In this document: positions 17,399-25,713 of the stretch, piece by piece
Layout of the letters: the number at the start of each line of letters is the position of its first letter
Numbering within the stretch: position 1 is the stretch's first letter
Source of the DNA: Nostoc sp. NMS2
Lineage (GTDB): Bacteria; Cyanobacteriota; Cyanobacteriia; Cyanobacteriales; Nostocaceae
Assembly (NCBI RefSeq): GCF_017115105.1
Contig: NZ_JABXKH010000037.1
Span: 1-54,257, forward strand
Length of the DNA stretch: 54,257 nucleotides
Direction: 5' to 3'
The notes under the pieces: generated by a model
Seen by the model: only the letters and a program-made list of their open reading frames with translations
The model's database searches: none
Told to the model about the DNA's origin: nothing
Made by a program: the position numbers and the translations under genes

Positions 17399-20300
17399 TC
17401 ACCCAGAGATACCGACCTCTTCCTTGACCACTGCGGCATTAGGCTTGCTTTGAATAATTTCAAACATCCAGTCTGAAGAATAATCAGGCAACTCATAGCC
17501 AACACTCTTAACATGAGCCAACATCAACTCATCCCGTTGATGCCAAACTGCAAATATTCTCTCTCTGCCATCATAAAGCGTTTCTAAGTCGATTTGATAA
17601 ACCTCATTTATCCGCTTTAGTTTCAAGCCCAACAAATTTAACAGTCGGCTGAGTATTTTTATTGCTGAAACCTGCTCTTTTTCTCCGATTAAGTTAATAC
17701 CAAGCGCCCTTTTAATATGCTTACTATGTTGAAAAACAATATTTTTAAGCATTATTAAATCTGGATTACTCTCGGTAAACTCTCGTCCTGCTTCGAGAAA
17801 CTGAAGCATTCCCAACGCTCTCATTGCTTCAACTTTGAGCGTGTAAGTTTTTAAATCTGGTAGAAAAACTTTTCCTTCACCCCAAGACAATTGTTGATGC
17901 CATTCTTGCTGATCTCTAACGTGAAAATATTCACTTTCATGAGTTAGATAATAATGAATTAACAGTTGACGATAATATCCTTGGTCATCTTGCAATTTCA
18001 GCCAAGGAGTAACTTCTACACCATACCTTTGTTTGAGAACATATTTATTGATTTGGTTCCGTTCTCCATCAGTTAGAGAATGCTTTACTAATAGCTGCTC
18101 ATATTCTACATAATCGATATCTTTAGCATTAGCTACCGCAGTTGCTACCGATAGTTGATTTTGCTGCTTAATATCCTTAATTTTACGTTTAATTTCTTTA
18201 GCTTTTTGACGGCTTTGTGCCCAATCTTTTTGAACTTTGACAATTTCTAAAACTAATCTTCTGCGGGTAGCCAAATCATCAGCGTCAGTTGCCAAAAATG
18301 TAAGCCGTAAATCTCGAATAATATTATTATGAACAGCATTGCTCCGCATTTGAATTTGATGCCCATCAGCAATTAAACCATCTTGCATCGATTGACGATA
18401 GAGGCGGATAGAAGCATTTACCCGTGCAGATAACTTGGCCCAAGTTCGCAAATGAATCGGGTCATGAACTAGAGGTAAATCTACATCTATTTTATGTAGT
18501 GGACTAAGCAAAGCTAAATTCTCTTTTTGATTTTCTTGATACCAATCAGATAGCAAGCGATAATTTGTACTACCACTACCAATTAAACCAATACCTCGTT
18601 TCGCGCACCAGACAACACGCGGCACATCATCTCGCACTCTCGCTAATGCTTGTCTTGCTTCTGAGTCAGGAATTACCCCTTGAAAAATGCCATAAACTCG
18701 GTCGAAATGTTGGACATCAATACTAATTCCTGTACCCAAACTAGGCGTAACAAAAACGCCGTCATAAGCAGAGATTTTTTGATTTATTGCTGCAATAAAA
18801 TCAACGGCTGCGTGTCCAGGTGTGTTTGTAGTGTGGCTACTAACCACCAAAGTTTTGGGAAATTGCCGTCGTAATTTTTGTAAGCGTTCTTTGAGATAAC
18901 GTTCGATTGTTTCACAACTGTAACGCCCAGCGCGACTATCGGTAGTAACATAACATTTACGTCCAGCAAGTAAATCTAATTCCAGTTGGTGAATTAGCGG
19001 TGTTGGGTTTGGCGAATCATAAAAAGTTACATCCCAACCTTGTTGAGGCTTCCATTGGTTGAGAACGACCCAAGGCGTTAATTTAATTCCTGCTAATCCC
19101 TGTAAATATTCAAGTGACACATCTGATAAATCAGCATCTTGGGCAATTACTAGACCCCCAGTTGTTAAAACTGTGGAAATTAGTTGCTGGAATAATCTTA
19201 ATATTTTTACACGCTTATGTTTACAAGTATTACTGTTTAGTAGATGCCACAAAGATTGCTCTACTTCATCTAAAATTACTATTGCCCCGTGCCAATTTTC
19301 AGGGTTAAGTTTCCAAATTGAATCAACGCACAATCCAAGGGATTGCTGTAGAGAGAGTGAGCGGAGGATGGGAGGAGCAGGGGTAAGTGTCTTATCAATC
19401 TTTTTATCCCCATCTTCTTTATGCGTTCCCCATTGAATACCAATTTTTTCGCACAAAAACCGTCCTAGTAGAATTCTGTGAGTAATTAATAAAACGGGTT
19501 GATTTCTAATTTTTGCTTGCTGAACAACGGCTTGCAGTGCTGTAGTTTTACCTGTTCCTTTTGCAGACTTGACTCCTACTAATCCAGAAGTGGGGAAAGG
19601 GATTTCACCTATATAAGGTCGATTCAAGGTGAGAGCAGGAGGAATAGTTAACTCAGTATGGGGTTTGGTTTGAGCAAGATAAATTTCTAAATCAATACTT
19701 TGCCGATAAACTTTCTCGAAACTAGTTGCACCTTTGGCAACGATAAATTCATCAACCCCTTTTTCCATTCCTGGAAGTTCGATAACTTTAACAGGGCAAT
19801 TTTCTTGCTGGAATAAACAACCAAGTTGAGAAATAGCATTATTTACAGCAGCAATTGTTTTAGGTTGAGTTTCAAAATCAAAACAAATATAAAAGCTGCG
19901 CTTTGTAATTGCAAACGCTGCTAAATCAGGAATTAGCTGACGACGGGTAACTTTGCCAAATTCATCTTTAACAACCCGATAACCACTGGTAATTCCGGGA
20001 ATAGCAATAGCTGCATATCCTTGTGTCAACAGCGTCGCTGCTTTCTTCACACCCTCGCAGAGAATGAGGGGAATGTTATGTTGCATCACCCATTGCCAAA
20101 AGCCTCTAGCTTCACCATCAGCAGTAATGGTGATATTGTCAGGCATGACCAGATTGTAACGTCCAGCGACTTGCTGCCACACTTGCAGCGTTACCCGCAA
20201 ACAAAACACCCGCGTTGGCGTGCTGGGGGGATGCTCATATTTGATGGACTTACCATTGTGATTCTGTCGGGGTTGGTTTGGCTTAAAGCATCCCCATTCC

Positions 20301-20554
20301 ATCATTTGCCAGTTATTCAAAGGGTCTAGCCCGGAACACCACCAACCACCCTCAGCGATATGAGCATAACGCTGCAACCATCCAGTTTTTACCATTCCTG
20401 TATTGGTGCGAGGGAGTAGCTCAGAAATCAATAGGTACTCATAAGCAGTTACGCCTTGGAGTGACCTAAAATTGAGTTGCACTAAGTGTAAGTCTATACC
20501 ACTACTCTTGACTAATTCCTCAAGGTGTTGGGGGTGTAAATAGTGCAGATGCAT
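17399..20554 (-). CDS. CyRepA1-family plasmid-type replication protein (DUF3854, P-loop)
   Basis: 1051 residues. Residues about 150-290 form a DUF3854/TOPRIM-like domain (ILCEGVKKAATLLTQGYAAI; SFYICFDFE). A P-loop follows at about residue 328 (GVKSAKGTGKTTALQ) with a Walker B-like IVILDEVEQS near 427, then a helicase-type second half including VFVTPSLGTGISIDV. The C-terminal 350 residues are helical and charged. This order matches cyanobacterial CyRepA1 proteins, which start plasmid replication by primase/helicase action. All neighbours are chromosomal genes, so it is probably an integrated plasmid relic or a chromosomal paralogue. No partition gene is adjacent. Confidence 0.75.
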   Translation of the reverse strand: MHLHYLHPQHLEELVKSSGIDLHLVQLNFRSLQGVTAYEYLLISELLPRTNTGMVKTGWLQRYAHIAEGGWWCSGLDPLNNWQMMEWGCFKPNQPRQNHNGKSIKYEHPPSTPTRVFCLRVTLQVWQQVAGRYNLVMPDNITITADGEARGFWQWVMQHNIPLILCEGVKKAATLLTQGYAAIAIPGITSGYRVVKDEFGKVTRRQLIPDLAAFAITKRSFYICFDFETQPKTIAAVNNAISQLGCLFQQENCPVKVIELPGMEKGVDEFIVAKGATSFEKVYRQSIDLEIYLAQTKPHTELTIPPALTLNRPYIGEIPFPTSGLVGVKSAKGTGKTTALQAVVQQAKIRNQPVLLITHRILLGRFLCEKIGIQWGTHKEDGDKKIDKTLTPAPPILRSLSLQQSLGLCVDSIWKLNPENWHGAIVILDEVEQSLWHLLNSNTCKHKRVKILRLFQQLISTVLTTGGLVIAQDADLSDVSLEYLQGLAGIKLTPWVVLNQWKPQQGWDVTFYDSPNPTPLIHQLELDLLAGRKCYVTTDSRAGRYSCETIERYLKERLQKLRRQFPKTLVVSSHTTNTPGHAAVDFIAAINQKISAYDGVFVTPSLGTGISIDVQHFDRVYGIFQGVIPDSEARQALARVRDDVPRVVWCAKRGIGLIGSGSTNYRLLSDWYQENQKENLALLSPLHKIDVDLPLVHDPIHLRTWAKLSARVNASIRLYRQSMQDGLIADGHQIQMRSNAVHNNIIRDLRLTFLATDADDLATRRRLVLEIVKVQKDWAQSRQKAKEIKRKIKDIKQQNQLSVATAVANAKDIDYVEYEQLLVKHSLTDGERNQINKYVLKQRYGVEVTPWLKLQDDQGYYRQLLIHYYLTHESEYFHVRDQQEWHQQLSWGEGKVFLPDLKTYTLKVEAMRALGMLQFLEAGREFTESNPDLIMLKNIVFQHSKHIKRALGINLIGEKEQVSAIKILSRLLNLLGLKLKRINEVYQIDLETLYDGRERIFAVWHQRDELMLAHVKSVGYELPDYSSDWMFEIIQSKPNAAVVKEEVGISG

Positions 20555-20876
20555 AGGGAAAGACCCGAAGAGAAGACGATGAGATTAAAACATTAACACG
20601 CATCTGTTTTTTTTCTATAAGAGAGATTGCTAGGCTTTTATGATGCTTTTTTTACTTCGTCACGGGAGACACATCGGTTTAGCTTCTAGTAGGTTATTCT
20701 GCCTATTAGATCCCCAAAGTAATAATTTTGTATTGTGATATTTGTTCGATTTTAATTTTTATTTATCAGTAAATATCTGCGTATGTTTTTTTGGGCTTAT
20801 CTAAATATATTGAGATATATAAAATTATTTTTGAATTGAAATATTGCTTTAAAGGAATATAAGCTAAGTCGCTAAT
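20555..20876. other. AT-rich gene-free stretch
   Basis: About 320 very AT-rich bases upstream of the replication protein gene. I looked for iteron-like direct repeats that would mark a plasmid origin and saw none. No gene is supported. Confidence 0.4.
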
Positions 20877-20945
20877 CTATGCTCCGACAGCTTCCTTCGC
20901 AGCGTACAACACCTCAGCAATGATTTCCTTTAAACCGCGATCGCA
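20877..20945 (-). pseudogene. Stray copy A of the chlB 3' end
   Basis: Read on the minus strand this gives [20 protein letters not shown], then A and a TAG stop: the last 21 residues of ChlB with two replacements (F to L, N to I). Similarity fades just past a GCGATCGC octamer. Nothing upstream continues the frame as ChlB, so this is a detached fragment. Confidence 0.75.
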
Positions 20946-20980
20946 GACAAAAGTCAGCCATGAATTTGATTTTTTCTGCT

Positions 20981-21232
20981 TTAAACTGTCTGTTTTGTAT
21001 CATGCTCAATACTTCCCCAGGTTTCAGGTAGAGGGTTAACCCAGGAAATAGGCACAGTAACTACATTTAGAGTTTCACCCTCTTTAAAGATTTCTAAAAT
21101 ATATCCTGGCTCTTGCTGAGTTTTAGTAGGACGCAGATGATCCAACACAACCCCTCTATCGCCAGCTTTTACAGGGCTATTAGGAACATCTTGCTTCAGT
21201 TCCACCCACTGAAATAAACTAGCTGTTGTCAT
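20981..21232 (-). CDS. DUF4926-domain small protein
   Basis: 83 residues, ATG start. It has the DUF4926 pattern: FQWVELKQDVPNSPVKAGDR followed by GVVLDHL, then a YILEIFKEGETLNVVTVP strand region; a small SH3-like beta-barrel is expected. These proteins are often found beside toxin-antitoxin or other accessory genes, as here. Function unknown. The long upstream reading frame is otherwise free of genes. Confidence 0.75.
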   Translation of the reverse strand: MTTASLFQWVELKQDVPNSPVKAGDRGVVLDHLRPTKTQQEPGYILEIFKEGETLNVVTVPISWVNPLPETWGSIEHDTKQTV

Positions 21233-21408
21233 CGTTTAATTCTCCCGTGATTTATCAAGGATATAGTGTTATAAATAGTTGCGATTGTTCCCAAGCTAGA
21301 CAAAGGCTTTCTTCCACTTGCTATTTGGACATATAATGAGATTATGAACATCTTAGTTAAATACTCACTCTATAATGTTCTTTTTATCATTTATAACTGG
21401 TGATTAGA

Positions 21409-21666
21409 ATGGCTAAAACATTAACAATACAGTTGTCAGATGACTTAGAAAGTAAATTAACTGCTCAGGCGCAAAAGCTGAATCTATCTTTAGAAGATTT
21501 AATTCTGCAATCGTTATCTCAATCAGCTAAACAGGAAAATATCTCCGAATTCGATCCAATTTTACCTTTACTAGGTACATTGAAATTTGATAATTATGAT
21601 GTAGGAGAAAACCACGATCAATATCTCCAGCAAACTTTGCAGCAGGAGTTAAAAATTGGCGAATAA
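21409..21666 (+). CDS. Antitoxin of a VapBC-type pair
   Basis: 85 residues from the ATG at 21409; a GTG nine bases upstream is an alternative. The N-terminal KTLTIQLSDDLESKLTAQAQ is a ribbon-helix-helix DNA-binding motif; the tail (DNYDVGENHDQYLQQTL) is the toxin-binding part. It overlaps the next gene by 11 bases. Because that toxin is now broken, this antitoxin may be an unpartnered survivor. Confidence 0.75.
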   Translation: MAKTLTIQLSDDLESKLTAQAQKLNLSLEDLILQSLSQSAKQENISEFDPILPLLGTLKFDNYDVGENHDQYLQQTLQQELKIGE

Positions 21667-22201
21667 AGTCTTTATAGATACATCTGGGTGGGCTAATTTA
21701 TTTATTGCAACTGAGTCCTACCATGAACAAGCAAAGCAGTGGTTTCAACATAAACGTCAGCAAAATCAAGCAATGGTAACAACTAATTATGTTGTTATTG
21801 AACTGGTGGCTTTGCTGAATAGCCCTTTACGCGTACCTCGTCCGCAGTTATTTAAATACGTAGAAGCTGTTAGAACTGCTTCTTATATCAACTTGATTTA
21901 TATTGAACCAACAATAGATTCAGCAGCTTGGGAGTTACTTAAAACTAGAGAAGATAAAGCTTGGTCTTTGGTGGATAGCACTTCTTTTATACAGGACTTA
22001 CGCAAAAATTGCCAAAAAGCTTAATTTATCGTTCGCGTAGCGTGCCGGAGGCATACCGCCAAGACGCCAAGAACGCCAAGAATTCGTAGAGTGTGCGTAA
22101 GTCCTATTATAGTCATGCAACAGCTTGGCATTAAAGAGGCATTAACCACAGATCACCACTTTGAACAAGCTGGCTTTATTCGTCTGCTGAAGTCAGAATA
22201 A
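21656..22201 (+). pseudogene. PIN-domain toxin gene split by a MITE
   Basis: A TTG start with AGGAG (21644-21648) overlaps the antitoxin. The frame gives a normal PIN domain (VFIDTSGWANLF with its Asp; TNYVVIELVALL with its Glu; SLVDSTSF with its Asp) as far as residue 112. There a 115-bp element adds 10 foreign residues and a stop. After the element the original frame resumes as VMQQLGIKEALTTDHHFEQA, then GFIRLLKSE and TAA at 22201. Removing the element and one TTATA restores about 141 residues without a frameshift. The last active-site Asp (TTDHHF) is lost from the present product. Confidence 0.88.
21992..22106. mobile_element. 115-bp MITE inserted in the PIN toxin gene
   Basis: Inverted ends CAGGACTTACGCA and TGCGTAAGTCCTA (one mismatch) are flanked by an exact TTATA duplication (21987-21991 and 22107-22111). 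The core contains TTCGCGTAGCGTGCCGGAGG and a CGCCAAGACGCCAAGAACGC motif, both Nostoc-type repeats; the second resembles the core of the MITE at 5924. Confidence 0.88.
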
Positions 22202-22210
22202 GTAATAAAA

Positions 22211-22238
22211 AAAGGCATTCATATAAGATATGCCCTTT
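22211..22238. terminator. Hairpin downstream of the split toxin gene
   Basis: A stem of AAAGGCAT against ATGCCCTTT (one bulge) lies about 10 bp after the original toxin stop and is followed by TATTATT. It fits the terminator of the vapBC operon. Confidence 0.5.
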
Positions 22239-22265
22239 ATTATTAAAAATTGCTAACCCATTAAC

Positions 22266-22333
22266 TTACGCTCCAACAGCTTCCTTGGCGGCGTACAATA
22301 CCTCAGCGTTGATTTCCTTGAAACCGCGATCGC
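22266..22333 (-). pseudogene. Stray copy B of the chlB 3' end
   Basis: On the minus strand it reads [20 protein letters not shown], then A and TAA: exactly the last 21 residues of ChlB. It differs from chlB only at silent positions (for example AAG/AAA, TTG/TTA, GTT/GTC). Similarity stops at a GCGATCGC octamer. There is no upstream ChlB frame. Confidence 0.8.
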
Positions 22334-22401
22334 AATTAAATTTCTTGGTGCTGGACTATATCTATATTCTGTTACATGAAATCATTGCTAAATAGCAGTT
22401 A

Positions 22402-22698
22402 TTATTCAGACCTTGTATTCCGTTCTATGCGGCTTAAAAGGTCGATGATTGCTATCAATACTGCTGTAAATATATTTATAATAATGCAGATAGCCCCTAC
22501 ATAAATTAAATACACAAAAACTATTATATTAAATCCACCAAAACCAAAATATAAAGTCGAATTAAAGATTGAAAATAGGACAAAAGACAAAACGATTACA
22601 ATGAAATAACCGACAAACTGAACTATTTTTAGAGTCGTAATTAATCTGGTGTATAGTCTATTTTCGTTAGGACTGCTAGGTAATTGATTGCTGCTCAT
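22402..22698 (-). CDS. Small membrane protein, unknown family
   Basis: 98 residues, ATG start, with two strongly hydrophobic segments (about 28-48 and 55-85) and polar ends (MSSNQLPSSPNENR and LLSRIERNTRSE). Both termini probably face the cytoplasm. I do not recognise it. It sits between two copies of the chlB tail, in a segment that looks inserted. Confidence 0.5.
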   Translation of the reverse strand: MSSNQLPSSPNENRLYTRLITTLKIVQFVGYFIVIVLSFVLFSIFNSTLYFGFGGFNIIVFVYLIYVGAICIIINIFTAVLIAIIDLLSRIERNTRSE

Positions 22699-22754
22699 AA
22701 ATACACCATTTTTAATAAATTACTTTGTACAAAAAAAATTATTTCATAATAAGC

Positions 22755-22786
22755 AGAAGAGTGTTTCTTTTAAAAAACACTCTTCT
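22755..22786. terminator. Perfect 12-bp hairpin after chlB
   Basis: AGAAGAGTGTTT (22755-22766) pairs with 22775-22786 over an 8-nt loop. It lies 46 bp past the chlB stop and may end chlB transcription; it also lies upstream of the small membrane protein gene. Confidence 0.5.
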
Positions 22787-22831
22787 ATGGAATTCTAGCT
22801 ATCAGTTTTATAGCTGATAACTGAATTATAA

Positions 22832-24358
22832 TTAAGCTCCGACAGCTTCCTTCGCGGCGTATAATACCTCAGCGTTGATTTCTTTGAAACCGCGATCGCG
22901 GGCAAATTTTTCAGTATTACGCTTCACTTTGCCGCGCACAAATCCCGGAATCTTATTCAATTCTGCTTGACCATCTTTTGTCCAATTCAAATCAGAATCA
23001 GCAGAAATCCCCCTAGTAATAACTTCTTTGGTATCATGACCGCCGAAGATTTCTAATAGGTGATCTTCCATTCCCAAAGTGAAGGAATTGTAGATCAAAT
23101 CTGTAATCTGATTCGTGCCTTCATAACCCATAAATGGTTTGTAACCAATGGGGAAGTTTTGGACGTGGATTGGTGCAGCAATTACGCCGCAGGGGATATC
23201 CAAACGTTTACCAACGTGGCGTTCCATTTGAGTGCCGAAAATGGCAGAGGGTTCGACACGAGCGATCGCATCCCCAATTTCACCATGATCTTCGGAGATT
23301 AGCACTTCATCGCAATACTCGCTAACTTGTTCGCGGAACCAGTCTGCATCATATTTACAGTAGGTTCCAGCCCAAACAACGTGAATCCCCATTTCTCGCG
23401 CCAGAATCTTGGTAATGGCGGCGGCGTGGGTATTATCCCCAAAGACCACAGCTTTTTTGCCAGTCAAGTTTTGACAGTCAATTGAACGGGAGAACCAAGC
23501 AGCCTGAGATACATGCAGGGTTTGCTCGTTGATGAAGCCCTCATAGTCAACTTCTGCACCTTGAGCGTTAATTACCTGCTGAATCTTGCGAATACAACGG
23601 GCAGTTTCTACTACACCCATTGGAGTAATGTCTATATAAGGTGTGCCGAATTGTTCTTCCAGGTAACGAGCGGTTGTTAAACCGAGTTCACGGTAAGGCA
23701 CCAAGTTAAACCAGGCTTTCGGCATCTTTTTCAAGTCATTCACCGAAGCACCTTCAGGAATTAAGGTATTTACCTCAATTCCCAAGTCAGCCATCAGCCG
23801 TTTCAGTTCGGTGCAGTCGTGATTGTTGTGGAAACCCAGGGTGGTAGTACCGATAATGTTAACCGAGGGTTTCTCAGTTTTGCCCTCTGCCAATTCGCCC
23901 CGCTTCCGCGCTTTTTCAATGTAGTATTGGACAATTTGATCCAAAGTGCGATCGGCAGCTTGAAGTTCGTTGTAGCGGTAGTGGTTCACATCCGCCAGCA
24001 TTACATCTCCTTTGGCTTCCAACTGCGCCCGTTCAACAAAGTTGTGCAGGTCTTCTTGCAAAATGCTGGAGGTGCAGGTGGGAGTTAACACAATCAGATC
24101 GGGATGTTCCTCGGCATCTTTGCGGACGATGTTATCTACCACCTTCTCTTGGGAACCACGCGCCAAAACGTTGCGATCGACAACACTGGTTGTCACTGGA
24201 GTGAAATCCCTCTCCCGCGATAGCATTGAGCGCATGACGTTAAAGTAGTCATCGCCAATGGGGGCGTGCATGATCGCATGGACATTTTTAAAAGAACTAG
24301 CGATTCGCAGAGTGCCGATGTGGGCTGGGCCTGCATACATCCAGTAAGCCAATTTCAT
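22832..24358 (-). CDS. chlB: Light-independent protochlorophyllide reductase subunit B
   Basis: 508 residues from the ATG at 24358 ([20 protein letters not shown]), the usual start of ChlB; an in-frame start 45 bases upstream is unlikely. ChlB pairs with ChlN and receives electrons from ChlL to reduce protochlorophyllide in the dark. Visible marks are the cluster-ligand Cys in [59 protein letters not shown], and the C-terminal [20 protein letters not shown]. chlL and chlN are not in the window, as is usual for Nostoc. Copies of the last 21 codons lie downstream at 22266 and 20877. Confidence 0.97.
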   Translation of the reverse strand: MKLAYWMYAGPAHIGTLRIASSFKNVHAIMHAPIGDDYFNVMRSMLSRERDFTPVTTSVVDRNVLARGSQEKVVDNIVRKDAEEHPDLIVLTPTCTSSILQEDLHNFVERAQLEAKGDVMLADVNHYRYNELQAADRTLDQIVQYYIEKARKRGELAEGKTEKPSVNIIGTTTLGFHNNHDCTELKRLMADLGIEVNTLIPEGASVNDLKKMPKAWFNLVPYRELGLTTARYLEEQFGTPYIDITPMGVVETARCIRKIQQVINAQGAEVDYEGFINEQTLHVSQAAWFSRSIDCQNLTGKKAVVFGDNTHAAAITKILAREMGIHVVWAGTYCKYDADWFREQVSEYCDEVLISEDHGEIGDAIARVEPSAIFGTQMERHVGKRLDIPCGVIAAPIHVQNFPIGYKPFMGYEGTNQITDLIYNSFTLGMEDHLLEIFGGHDTKEVITRGISADSDLNWTKDGQAELNKIPGFVRGKVKRNTEKFARDRGFKEINAEVLYAAKEAVGA

Positions 24359-24726
24359 GTTTGTGTTCTCCCTTTTCAACAGAAATAACACGGAGTCCGA
24401 CAAAAATGGACTATAAGTGCTTGATTATTATTAAATCGTTTCTGATTGTCTCAAATGTTGTATCCCTGATGAAGTGAAGAGTTGTAAGGGTTTTAGCTGC
24501 GGTTTATAGCCGTAGGCATCGCTCAAACCTTGTTGCTGATTGGAATCTAGCTTCTGAATTTAACAACATTACTGTTGCTTTTTTAAAATAAATCTTAATT
24601 TTTCGGCAAGTTTGTTTTCAATTTGGGGCGGTGTGTTATGCCAATTCTGTATGAAGATGCGCTAAATCATATTTTAAGTAGAAGAAAGAAGAAAGAAAAA
24701 CGAACCGCCAAGGACGCAAAGGACAC

Positions 24727-24761
<35 letters not shown>

Positions 24762-24856
24762 TATTTACGTACTGTACAAAATAATCATGTTGTGCATCAA
24801 CGTATTTACGTCGTTTCAGGTTTTTATTAATCATTCATTGATGCTAAATACACCCG

Positions 24857-24892
24857 CGTCGTAGGGGCAATTCATGAATTGCCCCTACGACG
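24857..24892. repeat. 36-bp perfect palindrome
   Basis: CGTCGTAGGGGCAATTCA is followed directly by its exact complement. It would form an 18-bp stem with almost no loop. It is of the GTAGGGGCAATTCATGAATT type found between genes in cyanobacteria. Confidence 0.85.
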
Positions 24893-25023
24893 GATCTTGT
24901 TTTCAAATCATCTATACTTGGTCTTTCCTGTCAATGCATAAGTCCTAGAAAGAAAGAACAAAATTAAAGCATGGGTGACTTTTGACTTTTGACTTCTGCC
25001 TTGCGGTACTAGAGAGGTGTTAA

Positions 25024-25593
25024 TTACTGCCGAAAAATTTCTACTTTTTGTAACACCACTTCTTGATTCGGACGATCTCTAGTCGTAGATACATTAGCGA
25101 TCTTGTTGACTATATCTAGACCTTGGACAACTTCACCAAAAACACTGTGTTTGTTGTCAAGGTGAGGCGTTGGTGCTTCTGTAATGAACCATTGCGAACC
25201 ATTTGTACCGCGTCCGGCATTAGCCATCGATAGGATACCTGCACCAGTGTGTCTCAATTCAGGATGAAACTCATCCTCAAATTGATATCCTGGGCCACCA
25301 GTACCCCATCGGCTGGCTGTATCTAAATAACGACTCAGAGGATCGCCACACTGAATCATAAAATCAGGGATGACTCGGTGAAAGCGAACCCCATCGTAAG
25401 CTGGAGTTCCCTTACCAGATTCACCAGTTTTAGGGTCTTTCCAGTCGATTGTTCCGGTTGCTAGACCGACAAAATTTTTGACGGTGTTGGGGGTTCGCTC
25501 TTCTTCCAAACGAACTACAATTTCACCCAAGGAAGTAATTAAACGAGCGTGCAGCTTGCCATTACCGGGAATATTAATTTCTGGAAAGTTCAT
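25024..25593 (-). CDS. Cyclophilin-type peptidylprolyl isomerase
   Basis: 189 residues, one cyclophilin domain. Conserved stretches are [15 protein letters not shown] (active-site Arg and Phe), [28 protein letters not shown] and [16 protein letters not shown]. There is no signal peptide, so it is cytoplasmic and likely a general folding helper. ATG start. The spacer to the amine oxidase gene upstream is 120 bp. Confidence 0.93.
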   Translation of the reverse strand: MNFPEINIPGNGKLHARLITSLGEIVVRLEEERTPNTVKNFVGLATGTIDWKDPKTGESGKGTPAYDGVRFHRVIPDFMIQCGDPLSRYLDTASRWGTGGPGYQFEDEFHPELRHTGAGILSMANAGRGTNGSQWFITEAPTPHLDNKHSVFGEVVQGLDIVNKIANVSTTRDRPNQEVVLQKVEIFRQ

Positions 25594-25713
25594 TAAGATA
25601 TCCTATTTTAACAAGTGCCAGTATTTGACCTATATAAGTTTATCAGCATTCAAGTTACTGCCTTTAGACATGACAAAAAACCTGAAGGAAGAAAACTTGA
25701 GCCAACAAATATT

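Noticed and set aside
20555..20980. Plasmid origin iterons beside the CyRepA1 gene
   Set aside because: No direct repeats of 15-22 bp were found in this stretch.
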